DNA of 64,000 nt from Phytophthora colocasiae (lineage: Eukaryota > Oomycota > Peronosporomycetes > Peronosporales > Peronosporaceae): positions 682,001 through 746,000 of the forward strand of contig JAGKQI010000059.1 in assembly GCA_018806915.1 (NCBI GenBank), read 5' to 3'. Below the pieces are notes generated by a model. That model saw only the letters and a list, made by a program, of their open reading frames with translations. It ran no database searches and had not been told where the DNA came from. Position 1 is the stretch's first letter. Each line of letters begins with the position of its first letter. Of this stretch, positions 11,490-22,151 are shown piece after piece. Made by a program: the position numbers and the translations under genes.

Positions 11490-11901
11490 TACAGCGGGGC
11501 TGCGTAGGTGTGCACGGCACAGAGGAAGTTGGGTTGACTCGTAGAGTCCTGCTTGCAAGGCACTAGCCGTCGGTTCTATACAAGAACCAAGTAGTCCACT
11601 AAATACGGGACTCTCACAATCAGTGTCCCTATAATAAAGGAACTAACACTAATTATGTAAAATGCAAACTGATTTTTATTTATTTTATTGCCCTAATCCT
11701 GAATGTAACGGATTTAGCATCTAACATACTAAATCCTAATCAAATGTAATGTGTGGCTCTGAGCTAACAGCCAGCAACTGGCTACATATGTGACGTGTGA
11801 GAAACACTATGTGTCGTACGCGGATCTGTGACTTGTGACCTGGATGGTGTATACCACACCTATTGTAGCCAAGGCGCGCAGCGCCGTGTAACCCCGTTAC
11901 A
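11490..11901 (-). repeat. 5' LTR of gypsy element 1
   Basis: The 412-bp copy is partner to 4045-4446. Read on the minus strand it starts TGTAACGGGG and ends CCCCGCTGTA, and it is followed outside by GACTT at 11902-11906. Confidence 0.92.
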
Positions 11902-12054
11902 GACTTCCTTTGTTTATTGCTGACAGCGATGTCGATCTGTAAGAATGCATAAAAAAGACGTAACAAATGCAATGTTTGTTCAATGTATCGCAATTCTCAC
12001 AACTCTCGAAGTCTCTATCGTCATCTACCTGTCCTACAGAGCGATCAATAAGAT

Positions 12055-12457
12055 TTAGGCGCCATGGCCATGAAGCGCGGAAATTAGGCACATCATAGGC
12101 AGCAGCAACATCTAACGCCTACAAATGCAGCATCACAGTAGAAATTGGAACGCCCTCCCCTCGCAAGTCATTAATCCACACCACTAGCTCCTTCTCAGCC
12201 TCCATGGGGAGGGAGGTCCCAGTATCGCGACGTCGGGCCTTCTTCTTGCGCCGGCATTTGACGGGTTTGCATGCGGCCTCGATGTGGCCAAGTCGTTTGC
12301 GCCACTGAAAGAGAAAATTGCGTCGCTGCTCGTGGGCAAACGAATTCAGTCCTGGGAAGAATATGGCAATAACAGCATTGGTATCACCACATGCCACCCA
12401 GGCAGATAGCATTTTCAGCTTCTCGCCCGCCGAGAATGCTTGGCGCTTGCGAGGCAT
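12055..12457 (-). pseudogene. pogo/CENP-B-like transposase N-terminal remnant
   Basis: The ORF starting MPRKRQAFSAGEKLKML at 12457 has an N-terminal helix-turn-helix, a run of basic residues (KCRRKKKARRRD) and a second helical part (EAEKELVVWINDLRGEGVPI). This is the DNA-binding arrangement of pogo-type transposases with CENP-B HTH. A TAG at 12119-12121 stops the frame after 112 residues, but the same frame continues with protein-like sequence (ALDVAAAYDVPNFRASWPWR) to about 12055, so the stop is probably a later mutation. The DDE catalytic domain is absent. Remaining sequence down to the gypsy target site (11907-12054) shows no further similarity. Function in an intact element: end binding during cut-and-paste transposition. 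Confidence 0.7.
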
Positions 12458-12927
12458 GGCTCCAATTTAATGCAAAGCGGAAATGCTGTCAGTTATAAAT
12501 AAAAAAAATAAAATAAAGGAATGCGAAACTGTGATTTGATTGGACTAGCGGTCATGTCAGTTATATGCAGTCGTCGGTAATAAACAAAGGAAGTCGGTAA
12601 CATAATATGTACAGTATCAATATTCGCTGGTGCATGTATTACTTGGAAAATATTAAGCAATATTGTATTAGTATGAGAATGAGGAAAAGGTTTGCATTTA
12701 TTTAAGTTACCAACTGCAAAGTAATAAATAAATGAACTGGTGCTCACGTTTAGGATCCGTTTTTGCGATCATTAGTGAGAGTATTGCGTGTAAATGAATG
12801 AAAATGATAAGCCAAATTAAGATACAATTGCCATGGCTTGCTGGCGGACCCCACGCACGGGGGCAAAACCATCGAAATATATTTATGTAATTTGAAAGGT
12901 ACATTCATATCTATATCTACAGGTATA
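12458..12927. other. AT-rich spacer without recognisable gene
   Basis: I see only AT-rich sequence, with no convincing ORF or repeat. Its last five bases (GTATA, 12923-12927) are the left target duplication of gypsy element 2. The stretch is presumably the former upstream region of the gene now starting at 19046. Confidence 0.5.
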
Positions 12928-13268
12928 TGTTACCAATTGGTCTATGTTTGATCAGTATGGGCAAGATACTTTCATAGTAGCCGAAATTGGCAGGAGAAAA
13001 CGTTTGCCAGGAATCGAGAAGGTGAGAGAAAGCTGTGAGGTTTCACAGTCTGCATATCTACATAGTTCTATAACTAGCAGGCACTGGTAGTAGTTTCAAA
13101 ACGACTGCCAAAGTTGCCTCTTCATCACTCTGAAAAAACACGATAACAGAGCAATACTGTCCTCATCCTTGCTTCGTTCCTGCATTCAACGTAGCTTCCT
13201 CAGCTTAAAGGATCTGGTGGTCATCCTAACGTCTTCTTCAGGAGTGGGTGCCACCATATTTTGCAACA
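12928..13268 (+). repeat. 5' LTR of gypsy element 2
   Basis: The 341-bp LTR starts TGTTACC and ends GCAACA. It matches 18665-19005 base for base as far as I could compare by eye. Confidence 0.95.
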
Positions 13269-13299
13269 TTGTAGCCTTAGTCAAGGAACTACAGCAAGA

Positions 13300-16200
13300 A
13301 TGAGTGATAGTCACATGGAAGAAAGTTCCAGTTCAACGGAGCTGGTACCTCCGCTTACAGCTGAAGAAGTAATATCGCTACGTGGCCTTCTGGCGGAGTT
13401 CCATACAATGCAAACCAAGCTCGAAAAGCTTAGTGCTGATCAAGTGGGAATAACCGAGGGAATGGCAGAATACGCACTGAAGAGTGACGAGAAGCACATG
13501 GCTGGCTAGTGCTCAGATCATGAAGGACAACCAACAGGTACTCCAACAACTTGCGTCTCAAACCCAAACGGCTTCACAGCACAAGGAAGTACGCTTAAGT
13601 ACGATTGAAACCGCGTCAGTATGCTAACGTCACAAATAATGGAGTTGAGAAACGAGATGAGTCTCGCTATTGAGAAAATCAACACTCTCAAAGACATGGT
13701 AAACAAAAATTGAGCCAGGCTCGTTGGTATTTGGCTCAGATGATCTTTACCCTGAGTGGGACGTCGCCGGGCCTGCGCCGGATGAAGCTTTGAATGTTTT
13801 CTCACCGGCGGACCTGGAGAAACAAGTCGAGAAATGTCTGAAACAAAAGGAACACCTGTATACGGCGGAGACGACTCCGACGATATTGAGGTATACGCCT
13901 TAAATATGATGACTTGGTATGCAGCGTGTATGGGTTATACTTCAAAATCCCTGCGGGATTCTCGAGTTGGCCAGCTCATGATGAACCATACGCGAGGCAA
14001 AGCAAAACATTGGTTGCTTCGCGATTACAAAGGCCCTCGGACATGGACGTCAATGATTAAAGGGATGCGCAACCGCTTTGTCACCAAGGCAAAGAAGAAG
14101 ACCTTGTCGCGAGCTTCTTCGATTGTAAACAGGGAACTAAGTCGCTGGATATGTACATCGAGGAATTCGTGCGTCTTGGTAACACGGACGATGTCTCTGA
14201 GCAGTATAAAATGATATTGTTCAAAAAAGGCTTGAAATCGTCTAAATTGCGCGAACTTCTCCAAGTGCGTGAATTTGACTCCTTTAGTGATCTCCTGACG
14301 GAGCTAGAGGGTTAAATCCGAAAGAAAACGACAGTGAAACGGTAAAAAACACGACAAAATCGACCAAGAAAACGACACTGCCGGAGCCAAAACCACGAAG
14401 TCGAACAAATCAGCGTTGCTCGTCGTCGCGCTGCCTTGAAACAGGCCACACAGCAGATAAGTGCTGGGCGTTGCACCCCGAATTGAAACCGCAATGGCTT
14501 TGAATCGCGAAAGAGTTGGAAACAATGTCGCCTCGGCGCATGAAACTCAGGCACAATCATCTGACAGCAAACTTTGGGAAGTGCTAACAGCTATTCAGGC
14601 GGATCTGTCGAAAATCAAAGCTGATTTAAACTAACTGGTTCTGGAGATGGCGTCCCAGGACCTACCACAGCCGACGACAGTCTCATTTCTTGAGTTTTTG
14701 ATCCAGGGAAGACAGACAACATAAAATATTTCATAGAGAAACAAACGTCAGCAACAGACTGGAACCGATACCTAATTAAAAAGGTTAGCTGTGTTTGCAA
14801 TGACGGGATTTTCCGGGGTTCTGCATTCTTCGATGAAGGGGCTGATTTCTGTGGAGTTAGTGAAAATTTCTTGAGGCAAAACGGATTAATGGATTTAGTT
14901 GTGGATCGAGGAAATTCTCACGGTCACGTATGGAAATGGAAAGATGGAGAGTATTCGAATCGCACCATTTCGTTGAGTATCTTCGTGGATGAGATGTCTG
15001 CATTTGATTTTGATTTCAATGTGTGCCTTATTCCTAATGGATGCGACTTGATGATGGGAGTTCCGTGGAAACGGAAAATGAAGCCCATAATTGACTGGGC
15101 GACCGACAGAGTGTACGACACCGATCACTTTGTCAAATTAGTGGTGAAACATGGTAAGAAACCACCTTACAAGGCAGTGCGGCGGCAACAGGATATTGAA
15201 CTACGAACGCCTGTCTTAAAAATCAAAAATCGACGACAACAGCGGCCAACCAAGCTGCATATACTACGAGGTCTGACTGAAAAGCAGTTCCACTTCAGCG
15301 AAAAGCATGGAATGACCAGTTACATCTCGATGAAACAAGCAAAACGAATTGTCAAAAAGAAGGCTTTCGAATTTTTGGTAGTATTACCTCAGAAAACGAT
15401 CAATGCAATTTACACAGCGTGGCAAAATGGAAGTGAAGTTCTCCCGGTGTATCTTGATGAGATTGTATCGAACAAACAGCATATGAATGCGGCCGGGACC
15501 AAGACGCGTGAAAAGTCAAAGCGTCACGCAACAACGGATCAGGACTCGTTCAAATCGAACCCGGCATACCCCTTGATCAAGAAGTACGAAAAAATATTCC
15601 GTACACAACTACCTAAAGGGCCCCCGGTTCACGGAGAACACGAAATGGAATTAAACCCTGGTCATGGTGCTATTTTCCGTCCGCAGTGGCGATTAAGCCC
15701 TGAACAAACTAAAACTTTGCGTGAATGGTTAAGAGAGATGCTTGCTGCTGGACTTATTCGACCTAGCATTTCACCTCATGGTGCACCGACTTTCTGCATT
15801 AGGAAGCCGGTGGGGTGGCGTATTGCGCATGACTACCGCGCGATGAATGAAATCTCGATACGACAATCAACGACTATGCCTAGGAAAGATTTCATTTTAG
15901 ATGTGATGTATTGATGCTGCTGTTTCAGTTGTTTTGACTTGTTGTCAGGTTATTACCAGATACGCATGAGTGAAAGGATATTCCGTTAACAGCGTTTCAA
16001 ACTCCGGACGGTCTTTTCGAGTACATTGCTGTACCTATGGGTTTAAGTAATGCCCCTGCAACTTTTAATCGTATTGTAGCTGGGATTTTTAAGGATTTGG
16101 CAGACACAGTGGCAACATACTTTGATGATATCTACGTGTTTACTCGCGGGACAGACGTCAAAATGCATTTAGAAGCTGTCGAACGTGTCTTTCGACGTTG

Positions 16201-18644
16201 CCAAGAACGGCAACTGTACCTGAAACTAGCTAAGTCAACTATATGCAGCCACGAAATCCCTTGTCTGGGCGATTTCGTAGGCGTTCGAGGTGTCAGGATC
16301 GACCCTGATAAAGTGGCAGTGATTCGAGACTGGCCTACTCCTCGCAGCGTTAAAGATTTACAGTCATTCTTGGGCAATGACGGTTTACGTCCAGCGATTC
16401 TGCAGTCACTACTCCGAGATCAGTGCTCCATTATTCAATTTTAGTAAAATCGAAGGCAAAAGTCCCCGTCTGGACCCCAGTGGCACAGGCAGCTTTTGAC
16501 AAGCTCAAATGGCGTTATCTCAAACGCCGGTGTTGGTAACTTCCTGATTTTTCTCGTCCCTTTCGTATTCGGAACGGATGCTTCCCGGTTTGCCATAGGA
16601 GGTGTTCTTTTTCAGATGTCATCCTGTTCAGAGGAGGTCGAGCAGCAACAACGAAATACAAGTTCTGGCATCGAACACCCCATAGCTTTTACGGGAAGAA
16701 AACTCATCAGCCGAACTAAATTATCCTACTCACGAACAGGAGATGTTAGCAATTATCCACTGCTTGAATATTTGGCGTGTGTACCTATTGATGGAGGGTG
16801 CACTGTGGAGACCGATCACCGTTCATTAGAGAAAGTCCTAACGCAAAAAAGTATTAATCGCCGTATCTGCCGCTGGTACGATCAACTCGCAGATTATAAT
16901 TTGAAATTCAGCTATATTCCGGGCGAGACAAACACAGTAGCAGACGCCCTTAGTAGACGCAGCGATTTTGAAATTGATTTCCTGGGCCAGAAAAATAAGC
17001 AACTGTACGCAGTGAAACAATTAGCACCGCTATCGTTGATGGATCAAGTTCGCAGAGCTCAAGACACTCAGAAAGAAGTGTTACACAGCTTGAAGAACAA
17101 GCAGAAGCCGAATGTTTCTCATGCCGAACGTTTTCGCTATTCTGAAATCGAGGATATGATTTACTACGACATGAATGGTGCCTCTCGCGTGTGGATACCA
17201 GCCGAGAGTATTGAAACCAAAATGCCATTCTGTGGGAGCTGCATGATAGTGCTCTTAGTGGTCACCCAGGAATTGAAAAAACGATTCATGCCGTTCAAGA
17301 GAGATTTTATTATGCGTAACATGGCGCGGAAGATTACACAATACGTCAAGACTTTGTCAGGCTTGTCAGCGAAGTAAAGGGAGAACAGGAAAGGCACCTG
17401 GGTGTTTGCGTCCACTGGAAGTAGCAACAGCAAGGTGGGAATCTATCGGAATGGATTTGTTACTGGACTTCCGAAAATAAGAAGGGAAATGATGCGGTTG
17501 TTGTGATTGCTGATCGTCTAACAAAACGGGCGCATTTTATTGAAACGAATACGACAATCTCAGCAGAGGAATTCGCTTCACTGTTCCTAAACCACTACGT
17601 GCGATATCATGGGATTCCACGCGACATCACTTCTGATAGAGATTCTAAGTTTACTTCGAAGTTCTGCAGGAAATGTGCTAGTTAACCGGCACCAAGTTGA
17701 GGATGGCTGCTGCATATCAGCAGAGAACGGACGGACAAGTAGAGCGTATCAACGCGATTTTGGCTTCTTATCTTAGGAGCTACGCGAGTGGATACAAGAA
17801 CGATTGGGCAGACTACTTGGCATTGGCCGAGTTCGGCATACAACAGGCATTATCAAGCCAGTATTCAAATGACACCATTTTCGCTGACTTAGGATACAAT
17901 CCTCCGATGCCGGTGCACAATGAAGTTCTAACTCCAGAAAAGGCGAAGGACGCATCCACGACTTTCCTTTGCATATGGAAAAATTCTGCGTGAGCTTCAA
18001 GCAAAAATCCGCGACGTTGCGCGAAATATGAAGTTACAGTTTGACAAAGGAAGGCGTGATCAAACCTTCCAGCTAGGGGATATGGTACTTGTATCTACAA
18101 GAAATTTGAGTGTGGAAAATGCTGGTGCACTCAAGCGGAAATTGGCACCCAAATGGATTGGACCGTACGAAGTAGTTGAAAAACAACATGGGGGTACCTC
18201 ATATCGATTGAATTTACCATCGCAAGTAACGCTATACCCGGTATTTCACACTATGAATCTAAAGCCTTTTCGGAAAGACGATTCTCAATCTCGACGAAAT
18301 GTTGTACCTACAGTGCGATTGAAGGACGGAGACGAAGGACATTTGATCGAGGATATTGTGGAGCATCGACTAAGTAAGGAAGGGCTGATGAATACAAGTG
18401 CAAGTGGGTCGGTTCGAGCGATGACTACACTTGGGAACCAGTGGCTAATTTACAGTCGGTACCTGGTCTGATCAAGGGATTTCTAAGGCGACTAAATGGA
18501 ATGAACCCGCGGGGTTCCAAACGATTGCAAGGAAAACGTGCTGGTATACTATACGTTACTCACGACGACCAAGCAGGTTCCTGGGCGGGCGGATTATCTA
18601 CCATGACAATTCATCGAAGTGTGTCTCCTTTCCACACGACGTAG
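13300..18644 (+). pseudogene. Chromovirus gag-pol, multiply disrupted
   Basis: Gag starts at ATG 13300 (MSDSHMEESSSSTELVPP) and is stopped after 69 codons. Gag-like sequence resumes at 13834-14214, and a zinc-knuckle-like stretch (CLETGHTADKC) lies near 14430-14455. The RT N-terminus is at 15550-15914 (HGAPTFCIRKPVGWRIAHDY). RT resumes at 16037 with MGLSNAPATFNRIV and YFDDIYVFT. RNase H is at 16570-16960 (FGTDASRFAIGGVLF; NTVADALSRRSD). Integrase pieces are at 17503-17990 (TSDRDSKF; QQRTDGQVERIN). The C-terminal domain at 18028-18300 is followed by a chromodomain split by a frameshift near 18390-18400, whose second half reads KWVGSSDDYTWEPVANL. Chromodomains direct integration to marked chromatin. 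At least six disruptions make this copy non-autonomous. Confidence 0.88.
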
Positions 18645-18664
18645 GTCTCTTCCCAGGGAGGTCG

Positions 18665-19005
18665 TGTTACCAATTGGTCTATGTTTGATCAGTATGGGCA
18701 AGATACTTTCATAGTAGCCGAAATTGGCAGGAGAAAACGTTTGCCAGGAATCGAGAAGGTGAGAGAAAGCTGTGAGGTTTCACAGTCTGCATATCTACAT
18801 AGTTCTATAACTAGCAGGCACTGGTAGTAGTTTCAAAACGACTGCCAAAGTTGCCTCTTCATCACTCTGAAAAAACACGATAACAGAGCAATACTGTCCT
18901 CATCCTTGCTTCGTTCCTGCATTCAACGTAGCTTCCTCAGCTTAAAGGATCTGGTGGTCATCCTAACGTCTTCTTCAGGAGTGGGTGCCACCATATTTTG
19001 CAACA
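18665..19005 (+). repeat. 3' LTR of gypsy element 2
   Basis: The 341-bp LTR matches the 5' copy by eye. It is preceded by a purine-rich stretch (cccagggaggtcg, 18652-18664), the probable polypurine tract, and followed by GTATA and, 35 bases later, by a host ATG. Confidence 0.95.
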
Positions 19006-19045
19006 GTATACCACCAAGTGCAAACTTTTTTTCGTACTGCTTGAC

Positions 19046-20357
19046 ATGTCGTTCATCCGCCCTGCACGTTCTGCTTCCGTGACTTCCGAGCCTTCTCCAA
19101 GACAAAATTCGCGATCTCGAAGACGCGCTGGTGACTCATCCGATCACCGTTCACCGTCGGAACTGCTCAAGCAGATCGGCCTCGCTGGCCCCGTAGTCGT
19201 AAAAATTCTCAAAGCACGAGGCTGGGAAATATGTGAACCGAAGGGACTGGAGCAACACAAACGCTATTATCTTCCTGGGGGTAAAGCACAGGGTGATAGT
19301 GCTAAACACGGTGAGGATTATCTTGTTGGAGAGGGAGAATTGTACGAATACGTCCTGGAAAAAGGTATACGTCCTATTCCTTTTCTTCTAACAAAGCTTT
19401 AGAAACGAAGACTAACATTTGAATTGGTCAGGCGGTGCAAACTATATTACCCAGAACTCAATCCAAGCCTCCGTATCTTCCAAGCGTTCCTCAAAGTCAG
19501 TGCCTCGAAATGTTGGAAGCACTGAAAAGTGCAACGCTGATAAGGCAAAAACTACAAGACGGTTGGACTTAAAAAGAGACGCGGAGTTCGTGGAGGAATC
19601 AGATGAGAGTTGCAGCTCTTCTTCACACCAGCACAAGAAACGTCGCAAGAAGCAAACGACGTCTGAACTTGCACAAGTTTTTATGCAGCAAATGACGGGA
19701 AAATCTGCAGAGGTCGTTGTTGTCGACGGTACAGATTCTACAGCCTCAGAAGAGCACAACAACAATGAAGGTCCTGCACCTGTCGAATCGAAAGTCCGAC
19801 CCACTCATCGAACAGAGGTTGAGCAGTACGAGTCCTCTCTCAAATTGGGTACCAGTGGGGCACAACTGCTCAAGGACATCGACCTAAATCTGCTGCGATC
19901 TGTGGCAGAAATTGCTTATCGTCAGTCTGCACTCCAGTCTTCCGACAAAGGAAATGCCCATGAGCTGGAACGGTTTGCGCAGAGGATTCAAGTGGCAATG
20001 AATTGTCTGTCGTATACAGTCGCAGAAATTGTTGACAATGCTGACAACTTGTCGGATCCTGACGAGGGAGTTGATATCCCGAGTTTCGTCTGTACTGGTC
20101 GTGGTCGTCTTACAATTATGCAGGATATCGAGAGATACCTCCTTCTTGTCGGTCAAACTCTACGGCAACTTCAGTACAGTGAACGCAACAATTCGTCGCC
20201 TTCGACAAGTCCTGGAATATCAAAAGCTGAATTACGACCTCTTCAGCGTCATATCGACAAAACGGCTGGAGAACTGCTTGGTCTGGCAAAGAAAATTTGC
20301 GGTAAGATCAAGGTGGGGACCAAATCGAAAAGGAGCACAATTTCGAGTGAGCAGTAA
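19046..20357 (+). CDS. Unknown protein A with transposase-shared N-terminal domain (two exons)
   Basis: Exons 19046-19364 and 19432-20357 give about 414 residues; the 67-bp intron is GT-AG and phase 1. I recognise no named family. The start at 19046 is chosen because MSFIRPAR aligns with SFLRP near the start of the downstream paralogue. Residues about 38-106 form a compact domain (GWEICEPKGLEQHKRYYLPG ... DYLVGEGELYEYVLEKG) resembling exon 1 of the piggyBac gene at 3340-3520. Then come a Ser-rich acidic part, a nuclear-localisation-like HKKRRKK, and a C-terminal helical region (LLKDIDLNLLRSVAEIAYRQ; FVCTGRGRLTIMQDIERYL) shared with protein B. A nuclear DNA- or chromatin-associated role is inference. 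A gypsy LTR ends 40 bases before the ATG, so the native promoter is displaced by 6 kb. Confidence 0.75.
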
Positions 20358-20594
20358 CTTCGTCGATGCAAGGAGAAAGATGAGCTACGTGGTATATTTT
20401 TGCAGAAGCACAACATATATCTCGTCTACTTAGTTAAGATCTCCCCTTACTTGACATTATCCGAGTTGCAATAATGCTCTCCATTTGTAGACTGTTTTAC
20501 GGTCTCTACCGATGAAATGGTATAGGATAAACATATTGTTTTCCCCCTTCGCATTTTCTCCTTTTACGTAAAACAAGTCAGACTCCTTCATTCA
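20358..20594. other. Intergenic region between paralogues A and B
   Basis: The 237-bp spacer contains the 3' flank of gene A and the presumed promoter of gene B. A TTCATTCAATGG stretch at 20587-20598, overlapping the gene B ATG, resembles the oomycete initiator (TCATTC core). If used, the leader would be only a few bases long. Confidence 0.35.
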
Positions 20595-21946
20595 ATGGAA
20601 CCAACGTCGTTTCTTCGCCCAGAGACAATAGAGTCAAAACCTCCATCGGACCAGCCTATGGAGGCCTCTTCACGCAATCGACGTCGTGGTTCTGACCCGT
20701 TTGCTAAACCTTCCGAACTGCTGCAGAGAATTGGTATCAGAGGAAAAGAAGTGGTGAGGATCCTTAAAACCCGCGGCTGGGAAGTATGCGAGCCCAAGGC
20801 TCTTCAAGAACACAAGCTCTATTATGTCCCTGGAGGAAGAGCGAAAGGAGAACAGGGAGTTCAAGGGGTGGACTATTTTGTCGGCGAAGGTGAACTCTTC
20901 TCCTATATTCTTGAGCACGGTGAGTTGAAAAAAAATAACGACTAAGTGTACGTGTTGACATTTGAGTCACGCTTCGTGTTTGTATCTTAGGTGGAATTCA
21001 CTTTTTGCTGCCAAGGGAGGTATCTACCGAAACGAAAGAGGACTCCGACTCGGATTTTGAACTCCTAGATGACCCACTACAGATACAACGAATTGAGGAT
21101 GTCAACAGTCAAGTTTCAACCGAAATCTTGACAACAAAGGAGTCAAGTAATGTGGCTGCTCCCCAGGAGCCAAAGAGGAAACGGCGTAAGAAACTCATGA
21201 CTGGGAGGAAAGTTAAAGCAACAAAAAGTCAAGTACGACAACCATCCAAGAAATCTGCCAAAGCAAACAGCTCGATCACACAGTCAACTGACTGTGTCAA
21301 GGAGGAGAAGATCCCTTTCGTTGCTGCTGATGGTTGCGGGCAATTAGTGGAATTTGGAGCGTACGAAGCGGCTTTGACAGCTCAAGGCTGGCAAGCTCAG
21401 CTTCTGCGGGACATTGATATCCATCTACTACGGTCGGTGGCTGCAATTGCACGGCGTCAATTAGTGCTTGGGATTACTAGTGGAGATCTGAAGACTTGTT
21501 CAAGTAGAGAAGCTGCTACACACGAAGAAATCCTTGAGGAATTCAAAGTGCTTTCGTCCGGCATCAAGGCGTCTCAAAACGATCTTTCTTCGATGATTGT
21601 TGCCATAATTCAACAGACAGAGAGTGCTCAAAGCCAGGAGAGTTCCGGCTGTATCCCACGTATCGGGATTGTTGGTTTCGTGTCGACTGGACCGGGAAAC
21701 TTGATTCTCCTTCGTGATACTAGTATTGAACGGCATCTGCTCTTAACTGTTGCGGCTGTGCGTCAATATCTTCGAGCAAAAAACGTGTCCATGTACTCAG
21801 GAGATGAAGCCTCGACATCGAAACCTCAAGCCTTGAGAGCTCTCCAACTCAACATTGAGAAGATGAATGCAGAACTGACTGAATTGCTAACGATCATCAG
21901 CGAGCGAGCACGGCCATTTCATCCTCAACTCCAGTACTTTGACTGA
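20595..21946 (+). CDS. Unknown protein B, tandem paralogue of A (two exons)
   Basis: Exons 20595-20919 and 20991-21946 encode about 426 residues. The 71-bp GT-AG intron is phase 1 inside a Gly codon, exactly where gene A has its intron. N-terminal domain: GWEVCEPKALQEHKLYYVPG, then GVDYFVGEGELFSYILEHGG. A lysine/arginine cluster (PKRKRRKK) suggests nuclear targeting. The C-terminal region repeats the pattern of A (LLRDIDIHLLRSVAAIARRQ; FVSTGPGNLILLRDT; LRALQLNIEKMNAEL). The two genes are 237 bp apart in the same orientation, consistent with local duplication, but are well diverged in the linker. No catalytic motif is visible. The relation to the piggyBac exon suggests a transposon-derived or transposon-captured DNA-binding module (inference). 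Confidence 0.8.
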
Positions 21947-22120
21947 GTGTTGTTTGCATTCTAACCATTCTGTTACCTAGATGACTCTCAGCTAGCATTT
22001 TTGGATCAGTTCTAAAATTAAGGATCCTTCTAGAACGGATGTTAAACCCTGTTACAATGCATATACTCTGTCACAGGTCTGTCTGACGAAATCGAAGCCT
22101 GTGGTCATTGACGCACCCCA

Positions 22121-22130
22121 CCATTCAACT
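22121..22130 (+). promoter_or_regulatory. Candidate oomycete initiator of grpE gene
   Basis: CCATTCAACT resembles the oomycete Inr core (YCAYTYY). It is about 25 bases before the ATG at 22152, a normal short-leader distance. Confidence 0.4.
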
Positions 22131-22151
22131 GCCCCACCCCGAACTCCCGTT

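Larger units (their letters stand above)
4045..11901 (-). mobile_element. Ty3/gypsy LTR retrotransposon 1 (minus strand), nearly complete
   Basis: Two LTRs (4045-4446 and 11490-11901) enclose a gag-pol region on the minus strand. LTR ends are TGTAACGGGG and CCCCGCTGTA when read with the element (the last bases are slightly changed in the left copy). A 5-bp direct repeat GACTT flanks the element at 4040-4044 and 11902-11906. A purine-rich tract sits directly before the 3' LTR, and a primer-binding-like sequence starting TGG lies 2 bases after the 5' LTR. Gene order protease, RT, RNase H, integrase puts it in Ty3/gypsy. The coding region carries several frameshifts, so this copy is not autonomous. 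It also contains a long ORF on the opposite strand (4742-6380). Confidence 0.93.
12928..19005 (+). mobile_element. Ty3/gypsy chromodomain element 2 (chromovirus), degenerate coding
   Basis: 341-bp LTRs at 12928-13268 and 18665-19005 begin TGTTACCAATTGG and end TTTTGCAACA. They flank a plus-strand gag-pol with a chromodomain. A 5-bp duplication GTATA lies at 12923-12927 and 19006-19010. By eye the two LTRs are identical, which indicates a recent insertion or LTR homogenisation. The interior is nevertheless full of stops and frameshifts, so it was probably copied with proteins supplied by other elements (inference). The right end lies only 40 bases before a host gene ATG at 19046. Confidence 0.94.
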
